From Yponomeuta sedellus (Eukaryota > Arthropoda > Insecta > Lepidoptera > Yponomeutidae): 64,000 bases of DNA. The notes beneath the pieces are model-generated. The model had not been told where the DNA came from. It did no database searches and worked only from the letters and a program-made list of their open reading frames with translations. Shown here in pieces: positions 54,849-64,000 of this stretch (position 1 is the first letter of the stretch; the number at the start of each line of letters is the position of its first letter). Both the position numbers and the translations under genes were made by a program. The stretch lies in contig OW203736.1 in the NCBI GenBank assembly GCA_934045075.1, positions 22,173,805 through 22,237,804 of the forward strand, written 5' to 3'.

Positions 54849-55870
54849 CGGAATCCCTTGCATTTAGCGATTGTAGCACCAGGATAACATGGTTAGCGGG
54901 TAATGTGTTCCAGTACTGGGGTGTTTCTTGAACCGTGTTGAATTAAATAATTGCTCGCTAGCATTCATCAAGCATGCAGCTCGCATAAAGCAGGTCTTAG
55001 ATAACAAAATTTAGTTTATTTTAGATTTGAATTTCCACCCACTTTATTTTTCCAAAGAATCACAACGTATTGCAACATGATAACTTAATTTTAGAGGGTT
55101 AATTTGAAATCGTTCTTTAGTTAGGAATATTTTTACCCTGGGAATAGGTAGTACAATTTTTTCATTGGTTCTGGACTTTATTTATGACACAAAGTGATAA
55201 AGTAAATTATAAATTGGTGGGAGGTGGTGTTTTTTTGCACTTGTCCAATTAAGGGTTAAAGGAAGATTATTTCACTTCTTTTTTTTATGTAGACTACTGT
55301 AGGGCACAGCCCAGGGCTTGAAAGAGAGATAAACAGTAGGGTTAATTACGTATCCCCACCGCGAATTGCTAATTATGGTAGCAGCAATAGTATTTAACGA
55401 ATTGCGATACTTATAAGGAGAGAAGTAAGGTTTACCTAATAAACAATCGCGATTGTATTGTACGCGTTCTATGTACCTTCAAACTATAAGGTTAGTAGAG
55501 GTTGTTTTTGTTTAAAATTTCTTAATAGTTTCCAGTGTGATGGAAGCACAAAACCATGTCTATGGACGAGGCAATTAAATATTGATGCGGCGCGAATAGG
55601 ACGGACGGGTGCCGGGCGGCAGAAAGTCACTGCTACATGTTTTATGTACCCCTGGTGCAATGGGAAGGCAGGTAGAATGAAACTCTAACTTGGGACGGAG
55701 ATTAATTCGAAATACAAAATGAAGTAGTACTATTTACGGACGGAGATTAATTCGAAATACAAAATGAAGTAGTAGTACTTGCACTTACTTGCCAATGGGG
55801 GTGGTATGTGGTTCAGTCAACCTTGGCACCTAGACCGCGCGAATGCAGGTGAACTAAAGTAAATTCTAAA
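54849..55870. other. Small repeats in unassigned sequence
   Basis: A family G piece lies at 55288-55375. A G+C-rich block at 55571-55640 (ATATTGATGCGGCG, CGGACGGGTGCCGGGCGGC) recurs at 59045-59135. A 37-base segment starting GACGGAGATTAATTCGAAAT is tandemly duplicated at 55694 and 55739. Confidence 0.55.
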
Positions 55871-55971
55871 ATCTAGGTATTGTAGAAGGATATCTTGGAG
55901 TTGGTGCCAATTTCCAGACCAGCATTATACATTTTGGGCACCGCCTAGATATCCTTCTAGAATACCTAGAT
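55871..55971. repeat. 101-bp foldback
   Basis: 28-base arms, ATCTAGGTATT.TAGAAGG plus ATATCT.GG and complement, match at 26 positions around a 45-base loop that itself holds GGTGCC/GGCACC. It is probably a very small MITE. Confidence 0.6.
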
Positions 55972-56224
55972 ATATACGAATTTTATATTTCTCGGTCATA
56001 TTCCATATTCAGATCATATTCCTTTTAATTATTTCTGCGTTTTTAGTGCCTTATAGTGTACGGAAGTCTTTTAATTTAAAAAATATTTAATGCATTTTTT
56101 TAGTGAATATATAGTACAATGTGACTATAGTATACTTACTAAGAGACCACAATAGTAAAATTGTGTATATTGACTTAATTCTGGTTTTATAGATGCCACG
56201 GTGCCATAGATGGGGTGTTCTTGA

Positions 56225-56490
56225 GCTGGTTATAAGATAAGATAAGAATATTTTTTACAGAAACGGCAGATACAAAAGATCAAATACAATTGGCGGCCTT
56301 ATTGCTAATAGCAATTTCTTCCAGGCAACCTCAAATTGGAGAATTTGCCGAGGAGAAATAGATACGGGTAGCCGGTGCAAATACGAATATTAATAGACAA
56401 AAGTACGTACCTAATAATAGACATACATAAATCATACTTAAATACTCTAAATAAATATCTACATATACTTACATAAATAGTGTCGTATAA
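56225..56490 (-). repeat. LINE 3' end with (TCTTA)n tail, reverse
   Basis: AGATAAGATAAGAATATT at 56235, a polyadenylation-type stretch, and AATTGGCGGCCTTATTGCTA, AGCAATTTCTTCCAGGCAAC follow the same order as 46355-46560. Confidence 0.6.
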
Positions 56491-56874
56491 TAACAAGTGT
56501 GTTATATGAACAAGAAAAAGGTTATATACCTACATATATATGTAAAGAGTAGTGACAGCAAAATTGCTGCTGTAGAAAGTGGCAGTGGAATGAAGTACTT
56601 AAGTGAAAACCCCATATTTCTATGTAGAATAGAAGCTTAGAATCTCCCAAGAACGACATTGGAGCTGCTGATCTTCGTAACAATGTCCACCAGACACCAC
56701 AGAATGAGTTACTGAATGAAAGTATTTGATAAACAAAGTGTTTGTAACATCAAAACTTAACTTAATTTTTTTTCCTTATAATTTTAAGTTCTCAATTTCC
56801 ATCTCTGAAAGTCTTTATCAGAACATCATTAGATTGCCCTGGGTCAAATTTTACGTTAAAGTTTCTGAAACATG
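56491..56874. other. Unassigned
   Basis: Nothing recognised. Confidence 0.4.
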
Positions 56875-57130
56875 AATATTACTAATGGATGCGCTTCATT
56901 AGGCTTTTTTGCTGCTGTCCATTGAAGAGTTCTGTTCTCCATCTCTGAAAATCTTCATCAGATCTTCACCAAATTAAAATGGGATAATGGGATGCTATAC
57001 CTAGTCAAACAAAAAAAAATATCCAAATCAGTTAAGATTTGGTAAAGATATGCGAAAACATAGCCAAAAAAAAAGTAATATACGCATCGCATTGATAACC
57101 TCCTTCTTGTTTGAAGTCGGTTAAAAACCG
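56875..57130 (+). repeat. LINE-like 3' end
   Basis: TGCTGTCCATTGAAGAGTTC, CATCAGATCTTCACC, TGGTAAAGATATGCGAAAAC and the end CTTGTTTGAAGTCGGTTAAA recur at 19060-19240, with the end also at 30225 and 19500. Confidence 0.55.
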
Positions 57131-57234
57131 AATGCGCCACCGAAGAAATTAAACCTATCTCCTACATATAGTTTTTGCATAGTGTCTTTCCATTCTCTTT
57201 CCATGAGTTCTATGTTTTATAATAATTGTGTAAG

Positions 57235-57340
57235 CTATGCTAAGCAATAAGGCCGCCAATAGTACTGTATCTTTGTAATTATGTTTTGTTTGTTTTTTCC
57301 TGGTGTACAATAAAGAATATTCTTATCTTATCTTATGTTA
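57235..57340 (+). repeat. LINE 3' end with (TCTTA)n tail, forward
   Basis: GCAATAAGGCCGCCAATAG, CCTGGTGTACAATAAAGAAT and TTCTTATCTTATCTTATG identify the forward version of the family at 46355-46560 and 56225-56490. Confidence 0.65.
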
Positions 57341-57342
57341 AT

Positions 57343-57535
57343 TTAAGGACTTTGAAAAGACTAAGTTTGGAGTTTTTTTGTCCATTTTTAAAACTAGGTG
57401 TCCATTTCAAAAACTAGTTCATTTCTCCAAAATGAACTAGTTTTTGAAATGCACACCTAGTTTGAATTGTAACGTTCATTAAGCCGCAGTTTCTGTGCTA
57501 CTTTGAATAAAACCTTTTCATTTCATTTCATTTCT
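57343..57535 (+). repeat. LINE 3' end carrying an internal palindrome
   Basis: The family tail (GGACTTTGAAAAGA, TTCATTAAGCCGCAG, AATAAAACC, (TTTCA)n) is interrupted at 57391-57463 by a long palindrome (AAACTAGGTGTCCATTTC, AAAAACTAGTTCATTT and complement around CTCC). The right arm occupies the place of ordinary tail sequence in the 6563-6698 copy; the left arm is its inverted copy. Confidence 0.65.
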
Positions 57536-57879
57536 CTCAATTATTTCATTTCATTTCTCTTAATTATTTTTAGGATCAGTTACCGAGGAGCTAAGATCAA
57601 AGATCTGGTTCTGAACATTTATCCCAAAAACGGCCGTACTAGCGTTACTGTTATCTAGTCCTAGGTTTTAGCCCTTCGGTTCTCGGGTTGACCCCTAAAA
57701 ATCACTACTTACATGATTGAGAGAACAAAAAGATTAATTGAAAGAAAAATCTCATAGCCACTATCTAATTCCTAAGGTGCCTCTCTCTGATTAGCAGTCA
57801 GCTCTTTGCATAGTTTTTATTCAGTTCAAATCATGAATAAATTGTTTTGAAGTGTAGTCATAAGTGTAGTCATCAGGCA
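57536..57879. other. Unassigned
   Basis: Nothing recognised. Confidence 0.4.
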
Positions 57880-58370
57880 GTCAGTATAACATTTTTTATC
57901 ATACAAGTGTGTACAGACGACGTGATTGCATATTAATAACTATATGATACATTATATAACTGACAAAAACTTAACTGCAAGTTTGCTAAAGGTCATTCGA
58001 ATGGTAGCGTGGTGTTCGGGTCATCTATCTCCCTCCAAAATGGTTGAGACTGGATGGCTGAGCATTGCGTTATGCTCGTGAACGAGTGCTGTTCGTGTGT
58101 CTGGCCGCAGCACTTATGTTTTCCCCTATTATTGTGAGACATTTGACTAATGCTTTGGCATTTAGGGTTGTTAATGGCAATCATGAAATCTTATTAGGTT
58201 TACATAATGGCAACTGATGTATTTGCTTTTAAGAAGATTTGAGAAAAGATGGTCAGACTGGAGTTTTTTTTTTCCGCTGCCTTTTTCTCCACTACAATAC
58301 GGCCCGAAGGCGGCGGCTTACATTTTACATTGTACATTGACATTCAGCAAACAGAATGTAAATTCTTTAT
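57880..58370 (+). repeat. LINE 3'-region copy, family H, forward
   Basis: It is the partner of 51546-52035: GGTGTTCGGGTCATCTATCT, CATTAGGGTTGTTAATGGC-like sequence, CTTTTTCTCCACTACAATAC, then CATTCAGCAAACAGAATG. The 63-codon minus frame at 57993-58184 is open here only and is not recognised as a protein. Confidence 0.65.
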
Positions 58371-58556
58371 GGTAGCAGGAAGGAACCACTGCGCTGTCAC
58401 AAAACATGGAGGCAAATTAAATTAATGTCCCTTCGAATCTGAATCAGACGTTCCCCACTCCTAAAATAGACCATTCTATGTTTTCACAGCTTACTCGCAA
58501 CTCAGAATGCAACGTCACAATACATCAAGCTGATGTTTTAAATCAAACGTGTACAT

Positions 58557-58700
58557 ACGATATCGATATCAACCCTTGTATGTCCCCACTGTGGTCTCTT
58601 CGTGCATCGCAGGAAGGTTAGGCCGTACTCCACCACGCGGACCAAGTCCGGGTTGGTGGAGGATTGTAAGACAATGGCGGGCCTTACTGTCAGAAGTACA
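58557..58700 (-). repeat. 5S-SINE body fragment, reverse
   Basis: GATATCGATATCAACCCTTG, CGTGCATCGCAGGAAGGTTA, CCACGCGGACCAAGTCCGGG, GGTGGAGGATTGTAAGACAA. Confidence 0.7.
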
Positions 58701-59519
58701 AACGTTTCATGAAAAAAATCGAATTTATGTTTGTTTCCTTTGTGTGTTTTTTATAGAAAAAGAGAGTAAGAGTAAGAAATGTCAATCAGTAAGGCTAGTT
58801 TCACAAGGCATGTGTCCTGCACGATTTTTTGTAGAAGACGTCTTAACGAATAAGTGGCGCATACAATGTCCATAGAACCATTCACATCGTCGTTTGTACT
58901 GCAAAAAAACATATACCGTATACCACTATACAATCGATAACACGTATATTGCAAAAATCGTGCAGGACAATGCCGTGTGAGACTGGCTCCACTACTCCCG
59001 GGTCATTACGACTCTGGAATAGTGCTGCGATGGGTAAAGTGACAGCTCAATATTGATGTGGCGGCGAATGTGTCGTGTGGCCCGCGGCGGAGACAAGGCA
59101 AACAGCGCGCTCGCTGCTGCATGTTGACGACGGGGATGGCGTTTTTGCGGAATAGTCGACTATAGTATACGCGGAATATGCTGCATCGTCAAGAGAGATA
59201 TAGATTTAATAATATTGGATACAAAGTAGCCTATCCTAGGCAGAGAGAAACTATTGTTGCTAAAAAATATTTTGTTGAAATGCCCAAATTATTATGTATT
59301 CTGACAGGCCAGTTTTGAGCTTTTGGTAAACTACAGATTAAATTATAATAGAACCTATCTTTCACTGACAGTATTGTTTGTACCTGTAAATCTACGAGAG
59401 GAGGTACTGTTTTTTTTAAGTTTTATGAATTATTAACAAAATGTTTTTGATATTTACTTTGGGCTGATGCCACAGCCCTAAACACTATCTTCGCTTCTAT
59501 TATTCCCTTGTACACAGGG
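58701..59519. other. Unassigned, with a G+C-rich repeat
   Basis: 59045-59135 (CAATATTGATGTGGCGGCG, GTGTGGCCCGCGGCGG, GCTCGCTGCTGCATGTT) is related to 55571-55640. Around it nothing is recognised. A 17-base inverse match GCAGGACA/TGTCCTGCACGATTTTT lies near 58815 and 58960. Confidence 0.4.
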
Positions 59520-59705
59520 GACTATTTCGGGCAAGCCCAGCCATCTGGCGACCGCACGCCGGAACACCGGAAACGGCGGCGCGGCCTTATTGATGGCCGG
59601 AAGTCGCGTCTGTCCGGAACCGGATCCGGCGCCATTGTGCCGGAGGCTGCGGCGCGGTTCGCCTGGCTGACGACCAACTGTGGAGGGATGTAGCGAGGGT
59701 CTCTC
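59520..59705 (-). promoter_or_regulatory. G+C-rich, CpG-dense island; possible first exon or promoter
   Basis: This is the densest CpG stretch in the window (for example GACCGCACGCCGGAACACCG and CCGGAACCGGATCCGGCGCC). A minus-strand frame starts MAPDPVPDRRDFRPSIRPRR and ends after about 37 codons. It is compatible with an N-terminal exon or with nothing. Because neurobeachin runs on the minus strand and lacks a recognised 5' exon, this is a candidate upstream exon, but no protein similarity supports it. Confidence 0.25.
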
Positions 59706-61335
59706 TTGTGGGGGGTACTTTTTAGTTTTATTGTTTCTGTTGGTCCCACTGTCACCACGGTGCCACCTTCAGTCTGCATGTCAACACAGCAGCACAGCAT
59801 GCAGCGTGTCTGCAGAGCACAGGTTTTTAGTTTACGAACACTACAAGTACATTAGTTATGGCCGTGCCTTCGTTTGCGAAGCATTTAAATAGCTCATTAT
59901 TCTGAGTGTCATATTTCATGCGCTTCAGTTCAGCTGCCTATGCGTGACTGAGTGAAATAGGTAGATATACGCGGACAGCATCAAGAATTTTTATTGTGAG
60001 ATAGATACATCTCTATTTTTATCTCTATCAAGCAGTCATGGACAGAGGTAAGGTATCCAGTGAGAAAGAATAATAATTTATTAGTAAAATGATTGCCCGA
60101 AGCATATAACATTTATTTGGTAAGTACAAAGGCGTACTTAATGCTGAGATTCGAAATGATAATAAATAAATGGTAAGAGATCTGACATGCTTTGACCCCC
60201 TCTTTACGTCCCTGGATCTGTCTCAGAGCCGTTAATAGCTGAAGGGGGTAGGGCAAAGACCGCGGTTTTATGATTTAACTTCGCACAGCACAATACGGCG
60301 CGTCACCAAAAGTTTAGGGAATTTACTACGGTTTATTTATTCTGTCATGAATCATTGAGAACTAAGTTCGTGAGAACGCTATTTGGGGTTTTGTGAAAGC
60401 TCTTAAATCTTAGTTCAGGCTTTATGAGACCCACTACTAATATAGTACCCACTACTAATATAGTACCCACTATAAATTTTAAAGTTAGGATTTTATAATA
60501 AATTGAATGGATTTAGAAGAAATTTTGTACAGTGAGCACATCAATCTATTAGTTGCAAAGTCATTCGTAAAGTAACGGTTGATGTGCTGTCAATTTTACA
60601 CAAGTAGACAATTTGGTAGTGCAGGACAAGTCCTGCGTTCCCAAATAGAATTTGATTCTACGAGCATATTGTGTCCTATTCATAGATTTGGTAAAGTTGA
60701 AAACTTTGGCTGGAGCAACGGAGGAGATAAACGGGGAGATAAAGTTTTATCCTATTATTTGTTAGCGCCATCTTGCTTTATTTCACCGCGTAAAGCGAGA
60801 TGTCACTACCGGGTAGTGGGACACTACTATACCTAGAACTTGACCTCCCCAACAAGCTGATAAAGATAAAGTTACAGGAAAAAAAAATAACTAAGTTGCT
60901 GTGTTCAAAATCAGTCTTAAATATTTTTTAAGTTATTCCAGTACTTCATGCCTTTTGCGAACCATCAGCATAACATTTTGTTACGCAACTAATTGGCTGT
61001 TACGGTTAACGGCAATCGGCAGTTAAATTGGACTGAACTAATTAACAGAAACTGCCGAGGCCATACCAGGCGCACATCAAGTTCCATGAGCCGTAATCGG
61101 CGATGTAGGCAACAATTCCACGTGTCGACGCGAGATTAACCTCAGACCCGAACGACAATCGAATATAAATAAACGCTTTGCCCTAAGGCCTCGTTTTCAC
61201 GATCTTAGTACACTCAGACAACAATGTTACTCGTTTCGTGTACACCGACCGTCTCAGTTGCTAGTTGCTACCATATGCTTGTCGCCCTGATGAAAACGGC
61301 AATGTTTCTTTCACTCGGACCGCGTTGTACTAGTC
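59706..61335. other. Unassigned; short tandem repeat
   Basis: A triplicated unit TAGTACCCACTACTAATA, the last copy altered, lies at 60428-60476. Frames at 59680-59892 and 60579-60836 are unrecognised. Confidence 0.4.
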
Positions 61336-61338
61336 TTA

Positions 61339-62097
61339 AGCCTCCTCTAGACGTCGGCAGATGCATCTGCATACGTCATCTTCCGATGCGTCTGCCAACG
61401 TGAAGAGGGGGTGATTTGCATGTCTGCTGTAGGTTTTTAACGTCTGCAGATGCATCTGCCTCGAATCCGTTTGCTGTCGGTTTTTGTGACACAGATCAAA
61501 GGGATTTAACGCCAACGTCCGGTGCCTGTCCACACGTCTGCCGACGCATCAGTTTGATCGGAGTTGCGATTCAGACTGCACGCATGCTTCTTGCTGTTTT
61601 TTGTTCTGCCTACTTTCCGCGGCATTAGTAAAACGGTGGAAAGGAAATGGCCAATAATATTATGAGCACCGAGGAAACTTTTAAGTTTATCGAATTATAC
61701 CAAGCAGAAACCTGTTTGTGGAACCCAAAAAATAAAAATGTTGTAAGTATACCAACAATCAATAAACTTAATTATTTACCTATTTCGATTAATTCATTCT
61801 ATTGAGGCTACTGTAAAAATAATTGGACAATAGGGTAACCTACCCTATCTAGGTATTTTCCTTATTGAAACCAGAAAACTTAAATACCTAATACTTAATG
61901 TACTAAATAAATAAGTAGCTGCAGCAGCTACCGTCTCAATATCCATTTTCGTCTCAATATCCGTACGTGTGACTTGAATCTGCCAAGAATGAACATAGAC
62001 TGATCGACACACAGACGTGTGGACGGTTCGTGGAGATCATTTGGCGGATGCGTCTGCCGACGTCCGCAGACGCATCTGCCGACGTGTAGAGGAGGCT
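61339..62097 (+). mobile_element. PIF/Harbinger derivative carrying a MADF-domain exon
   Basis: The 32-bp terminal inverted repeats (AGCCTCCTCTAGACGTCGGC ... at the left, AGCCTCCTCTACACGTCGGC ... read inward from the right) match at 30 positions. TTA flanks both ends (61336-61338 and 62098-62100), the target choice of PIF/Harbinger. Subterminal copies of GACGTCGGCAGATGC-type sequence occur repeatedly. No transposase is present. The interior keeps a spliced exon of a MADF protein (61647-61742), which is the accessory DNA-binding protein of autonomous Harbinger elements. Confidence 0.75.
61647..61742 (+). CDS. MADF-domain first exon inside the Harbinger derivative
   Basis: ATG at 61647, with another at 61662 in frame, opens 32 codons ending at a good donor, GTT then GTAAGT. 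The translation MANNIMSTEETFKFIELYQ, AETCLWNPKNKNV matches the start of MADF domains (FI.LY...P.LW.P..K.), helix-turn-helix modules that bind DNA. In autonomous PIF/Harbinger transposons a Myb/SANT/MADF-like protein works together with the DDE transposase. The following exons are absent, so only a fragment could be made, unless it is spliced to sequence outside the element. Confidence 0.6.
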
Positions 62098-62100
62098 TTA

Positions 62101-62710
62101 AGCTGAGGTCCCACGGTCCACTATTCTACGGATCAGCCACTCACAGCCGACGAGCACGGACGGCGACGCACCGCAGGCAGGGCCGTTCCAACGGTGCGTG
62201 TCGGTCTGTGTAGATCTTTTCAAGCTTCATTTCAATCAAAATGCTAAGTGGAAGAGAACGTATCGTCGCTGCAGCTGCCACTGAGATTATATTAAATGCG
62301 GATATTACCAATATGCGATCGCGTAAAATTAAAAAGAAAACTCGCTGGTGGATGGCTGGCGCCGCAGAATTCCACAATGTTGGTTCATTTTGATATTGAT
62401 TCAAAAACTCAAATAAGTTCATTCGTCTACTCCATTTTTTCCGCAAGCTCTTTCACACTTGCAGGACACGACTACCTATCAGTAAATGAACGAGTTCTGA
62501 CCTGCCGTCTGTGCGGACGCGGATGCGCTTGGACCATCGCAGACGTAGACGCACCGCTCTTGAGCGCCCCTTTGAAGTTACCGACTCGCGATGGATACGG
62601 CGCAGGGCGCACCGCCATCGCTACAGACGTGTCTGTGCTGTCTGTGGACGAGACGTCGTGCGAGCTGGTCTGCGTGCGTCCGCGATTTTTCGGACCGTGG
62701 CACCCAACCT
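62101..62710 (+). mobile_element. Second PIF/Harbinger-like derivative, sharing the flanking TTA
   Basis: The ends AGCTGAGGTCCCACGGTCC (left) and AGGTTGGGTGCCACGGTCC (read inward from the right) match at 14 of 19 positions. TTA flanks it at 62098-62100, shared with the preceding element, and at 62711-62713. The interior has a short frame that may be a transposase N-terminus (62241-62393) and G+C-rich repeats of GCGTCCGCG/GTCTGTGG type towards the right. Confidence 0.5.
62241..62393 (+). pseudogene. Possible N-terminus of a Harbinger transposase
   Basis: 50 codons, MLSGRERIVAAAATEIILNA, then KIKKKTRWWMAG, resemble the alanine-rich helix followed by a basic 'RR.RRWW' stretch at the start of PIF/Harbinger transposases. 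A stop follows at once and no catalytic domain is present. The similarity is weak and judged by eye. Confidence 0.35.
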
Positions 62711-62715
62711 TTAGG

Positions 62716-62877
62716 GTTTTATCAGACAGAGAGCGGTCAGGCGTTTAAGCGTTCAAGAGGTTAGTTTTGATTTCTCTGAGTTGTACTACGTTACATAGAT
62801 ACACTAAACTCACACAGTACCTACGCGCAAAAATAAGGAAAGCTTGTACGCCTGACCGCTCTCTGACTCATAAAACT
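62716..62877. repeat. 162-bp foldback abutting the Harbinger derivatives
   Basis: Arms GTTTTATCAGACAGAGAGCG plus GTCAGGCGT and their complement (62842-62876) match almost perfectly around a loop of about 90 bases. The left arm begins three bases after the TTA that ends the preceding element. Confidence 0.6.
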
Positions 62878-63110
62878 AATCATAAAGCTACTAAGATGAA
62901 ATCACAAAAACAAAATGGTGAAAAACAAGAACAATAGAAAAACTGAAAAGAGTGAAAAATTGGTGTTTGCAGAGTTTTATGAAGCTGTGGAAGTGTTGTC
63001 AATTGTATCGTTGCTTTGGCCGTACCCAAACTATTCTTTCTCTTTTCTTTTTCATACTTTTGCTGACGAAGTTCGACGATAAACATATTTCACTCCGCTT
63101 CTATTCATTC

Positions 63111-63345
63111 GATATCAACCCTTGTATGTCCCCTCTGCTGGGGCACGGGTCTCTTCCTGCATCGCCGGAAGGTTAGGCTATACTCCACCACGGGGGCCAA
63201 GTCCGGGTTGGTGGAGGATTGTAAGACAGTGGCGGGCCTTACCGTCAGAAGTTATCAAGCCGCCCATAAGGCCTTTGACATGGCCTAATGACTGCCATTA
63301 TATGACAGCCGGCACCAACGGCTTAGCATGCCTTGCGAAGCATGG
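63111..63345 (-). repeat. 5S-SINE body, reverse, near complete
   Basis: GATATCAACCCTTGTATGTC, CTTCCTGCATCGCCGGAAGG, GTCCGGGTTGGTGGAGGATT, AGCCGGCACCAACGGCTTAG and CATGCCTTGCGAAGCATGG. The 101-codon plus frame across it is read-through. Confidence 0.7.
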
Positions 63346-63489
63346 AAAGATTCTATTCATTGAAGCAGTAAATTTTTGGCACGATCAGCAACACTATTTG
63401 CAACAAAACGCTTATAAGCTGTATTAAAACACCATCTTAGTAGCCTACAGTTTTTAGTTACTTCAGGATACTACTATATGAACCAATGA

Positions 63490-63720
63490 CTGTTCCGTTG
63501 GTATCACGTTTGAATACCATGCCGAAGGTCGTGGGTTCGGTTCCTGCTGGGGTTGGCATTACTTTTGTACATATGGCCTCAGTCTGGGTGTATTTCTAGG
63601 TACCAACGTAATGTTCTTGCCTGGTTGCAGGGTATCACAGGTATCATAATTTGGGACCAGGAAAAGTGATTGTGTTCTGCGGAAGTTATTATTAATAAAT
63701 TGTTTGTTGCACAAACATAT
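63490..63720 (+). mobile_element. SINE family IV, forward copy
   Basis: The head TTCCGTTGGTATCACG, ATACCATGCCGAAGG and T-arm GTGGGTTCGGTTCCTGC is followed by the body GGCCTCAGTCTGGGTGTATT. The end AAAAGTGATTGTGTTCTGCG, GAAGTTATTATTAATAAAT corresponds to 30530-30757. Confidence 0.7.
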
Positions 63721-64000
63721 CGTATGTGTTACAAAGGCGTACTTAATGTTAAGTAGCATTTTCTTCCAGTCAACCTTTGGTTTGTGGATAACGGATGGGT
63801 GGGTAGTGCAAAATACTAAAAGTAATTAGTAAATTTGATATTGTTCAATATTGCACTACCTGCTAATCTTGTCTCCAAAACTTAGGTAAGCTGGTAGATA
63901 ATGCTAAGTAGCATGAAGCTCGCCTATCTGCAAAATTTTTATGCAATAAAGAATTTTAATAATAATACTATGTTAGTAAAAATTAGAAAGTTTTACGTGC
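63721..64000 (+). repeat. LINE-like 3' end
   Basis: AAAGGCGTACTTAATG recurs at 60127. CTCGCCTATCTGCAAAATTT, then TATGCAATAAAGAATTTTA is a polyadenylation-type end, similar to 52755-52800. The segment runs to the window edge. Confidence 0.45.

Noticed and set aside
57993..58184. 63-codon frame with Cys-rich segment (KHKCCGQTHEQH)
   Set aside because: It lies on the strand opposite to the LINE tail, and the paired copy at 51546-52035 has stops in the same frame.
1..64000. CRISPR array, bacterial operon or phage-like region
   Set aside because: There are no regularly spaced direct repeats, no dense same-strand genes and no ribosome-binding-site pattern. Splice sites, SINEs and tRNA genes with internal promoters show a eukaryotic genome.
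23040..64000. Upstream neurobeachin exon expected to end just before the LVGGEFD segment
   Set aside because: I looked on the minus strand for the expected conserved N-terminal segment next to a splice donor and did not find it. It may lie beyond the window or be too diverged to see by eye.

Overview
The window reads as a piece of an insect genome, most likely a moth or butterfly. It is A+T-rich and almost free of long reading frames. It is crowded with tRNA-headed SINEs, a 5S-rRNA-headed SINE, LINE 3' ends, palindromic MITEs and several kinds of cut-and-paste transposon. The tRNA-Ala gene has the usual insect form. The assignment to Lepidoptera is inference from the style of the repeats; no species can be named.

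The only host protein-coding sequence I can recognise is two short minus-strand exons with proper splice sites. One lies at 22918-23022 (35 codons, phase 0 to 0) and the other at 6176-6302 (42 codons plus one base). Read together they give an uninterrupted stretch of the N-terminal region of neurobeachin (Drosophila rugose), the large BEACH-domain protein. The 16.6 kb between them is therefore one intron. No upstream exon was recognised in the 41 kb to the right, and none downstream in the 6 kb to the left, so most or all of the window is probably intronic to this one gene, transcribed right to left. Two tRNA genes on the same strand sit inside the 16.6 kb intron: Ala-AGC at 6750-6821 and Val-CAC at 19994-20065.

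Left part (1-23 kb): a composite tRNA-like insertion with a 12-bp target duplication (201-662), a 398-bp MITE beside the exon (5512-5909), a 5S-rRNA-headed SINE (7610-7950), a head-to-head SINE pair (11.6-12.3 kb), LINE remnants (9.96 and 15.1-15.5 kb), two small-RNA-sized hairpins (13850-13911 and 17200-17256), MITEs (12.3, 18.2, 18.4-18.7, 22.3 and 22.5 kb) and a 945-bp element packed with ATTGGC motifs (20229-21173).

Middle part (23-46 kb): a complete pogo/jerky-type element with TA target duplication and a broken transposase (23797-25791), many SINE and LINE fragments, and a 3.5-kb DNA transposon (about 40785-44263). The latter keeps both terminal inverted repeats and a spliced DDE transposase gene disabled mainly by one frameshift.

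Right part (46-64 kb): a 5'-truncated LINE with a 221-codon reverse-transcriptase tail (50.2-51.3 kb), a 1.45-kb block with nine exact CGTGGGAA sites, which is the Su(H)/CSL consensus, in decayed tandem units (53401-54848), a G+C-rich island (59.52-59.70 kb) and, at 61339-62877, three inverted-repeat elements lying end to end. Two of those look like PIF/Harbinger derivatives: one carries a MADF-domain exon and the next a possible transposase N-terminus.
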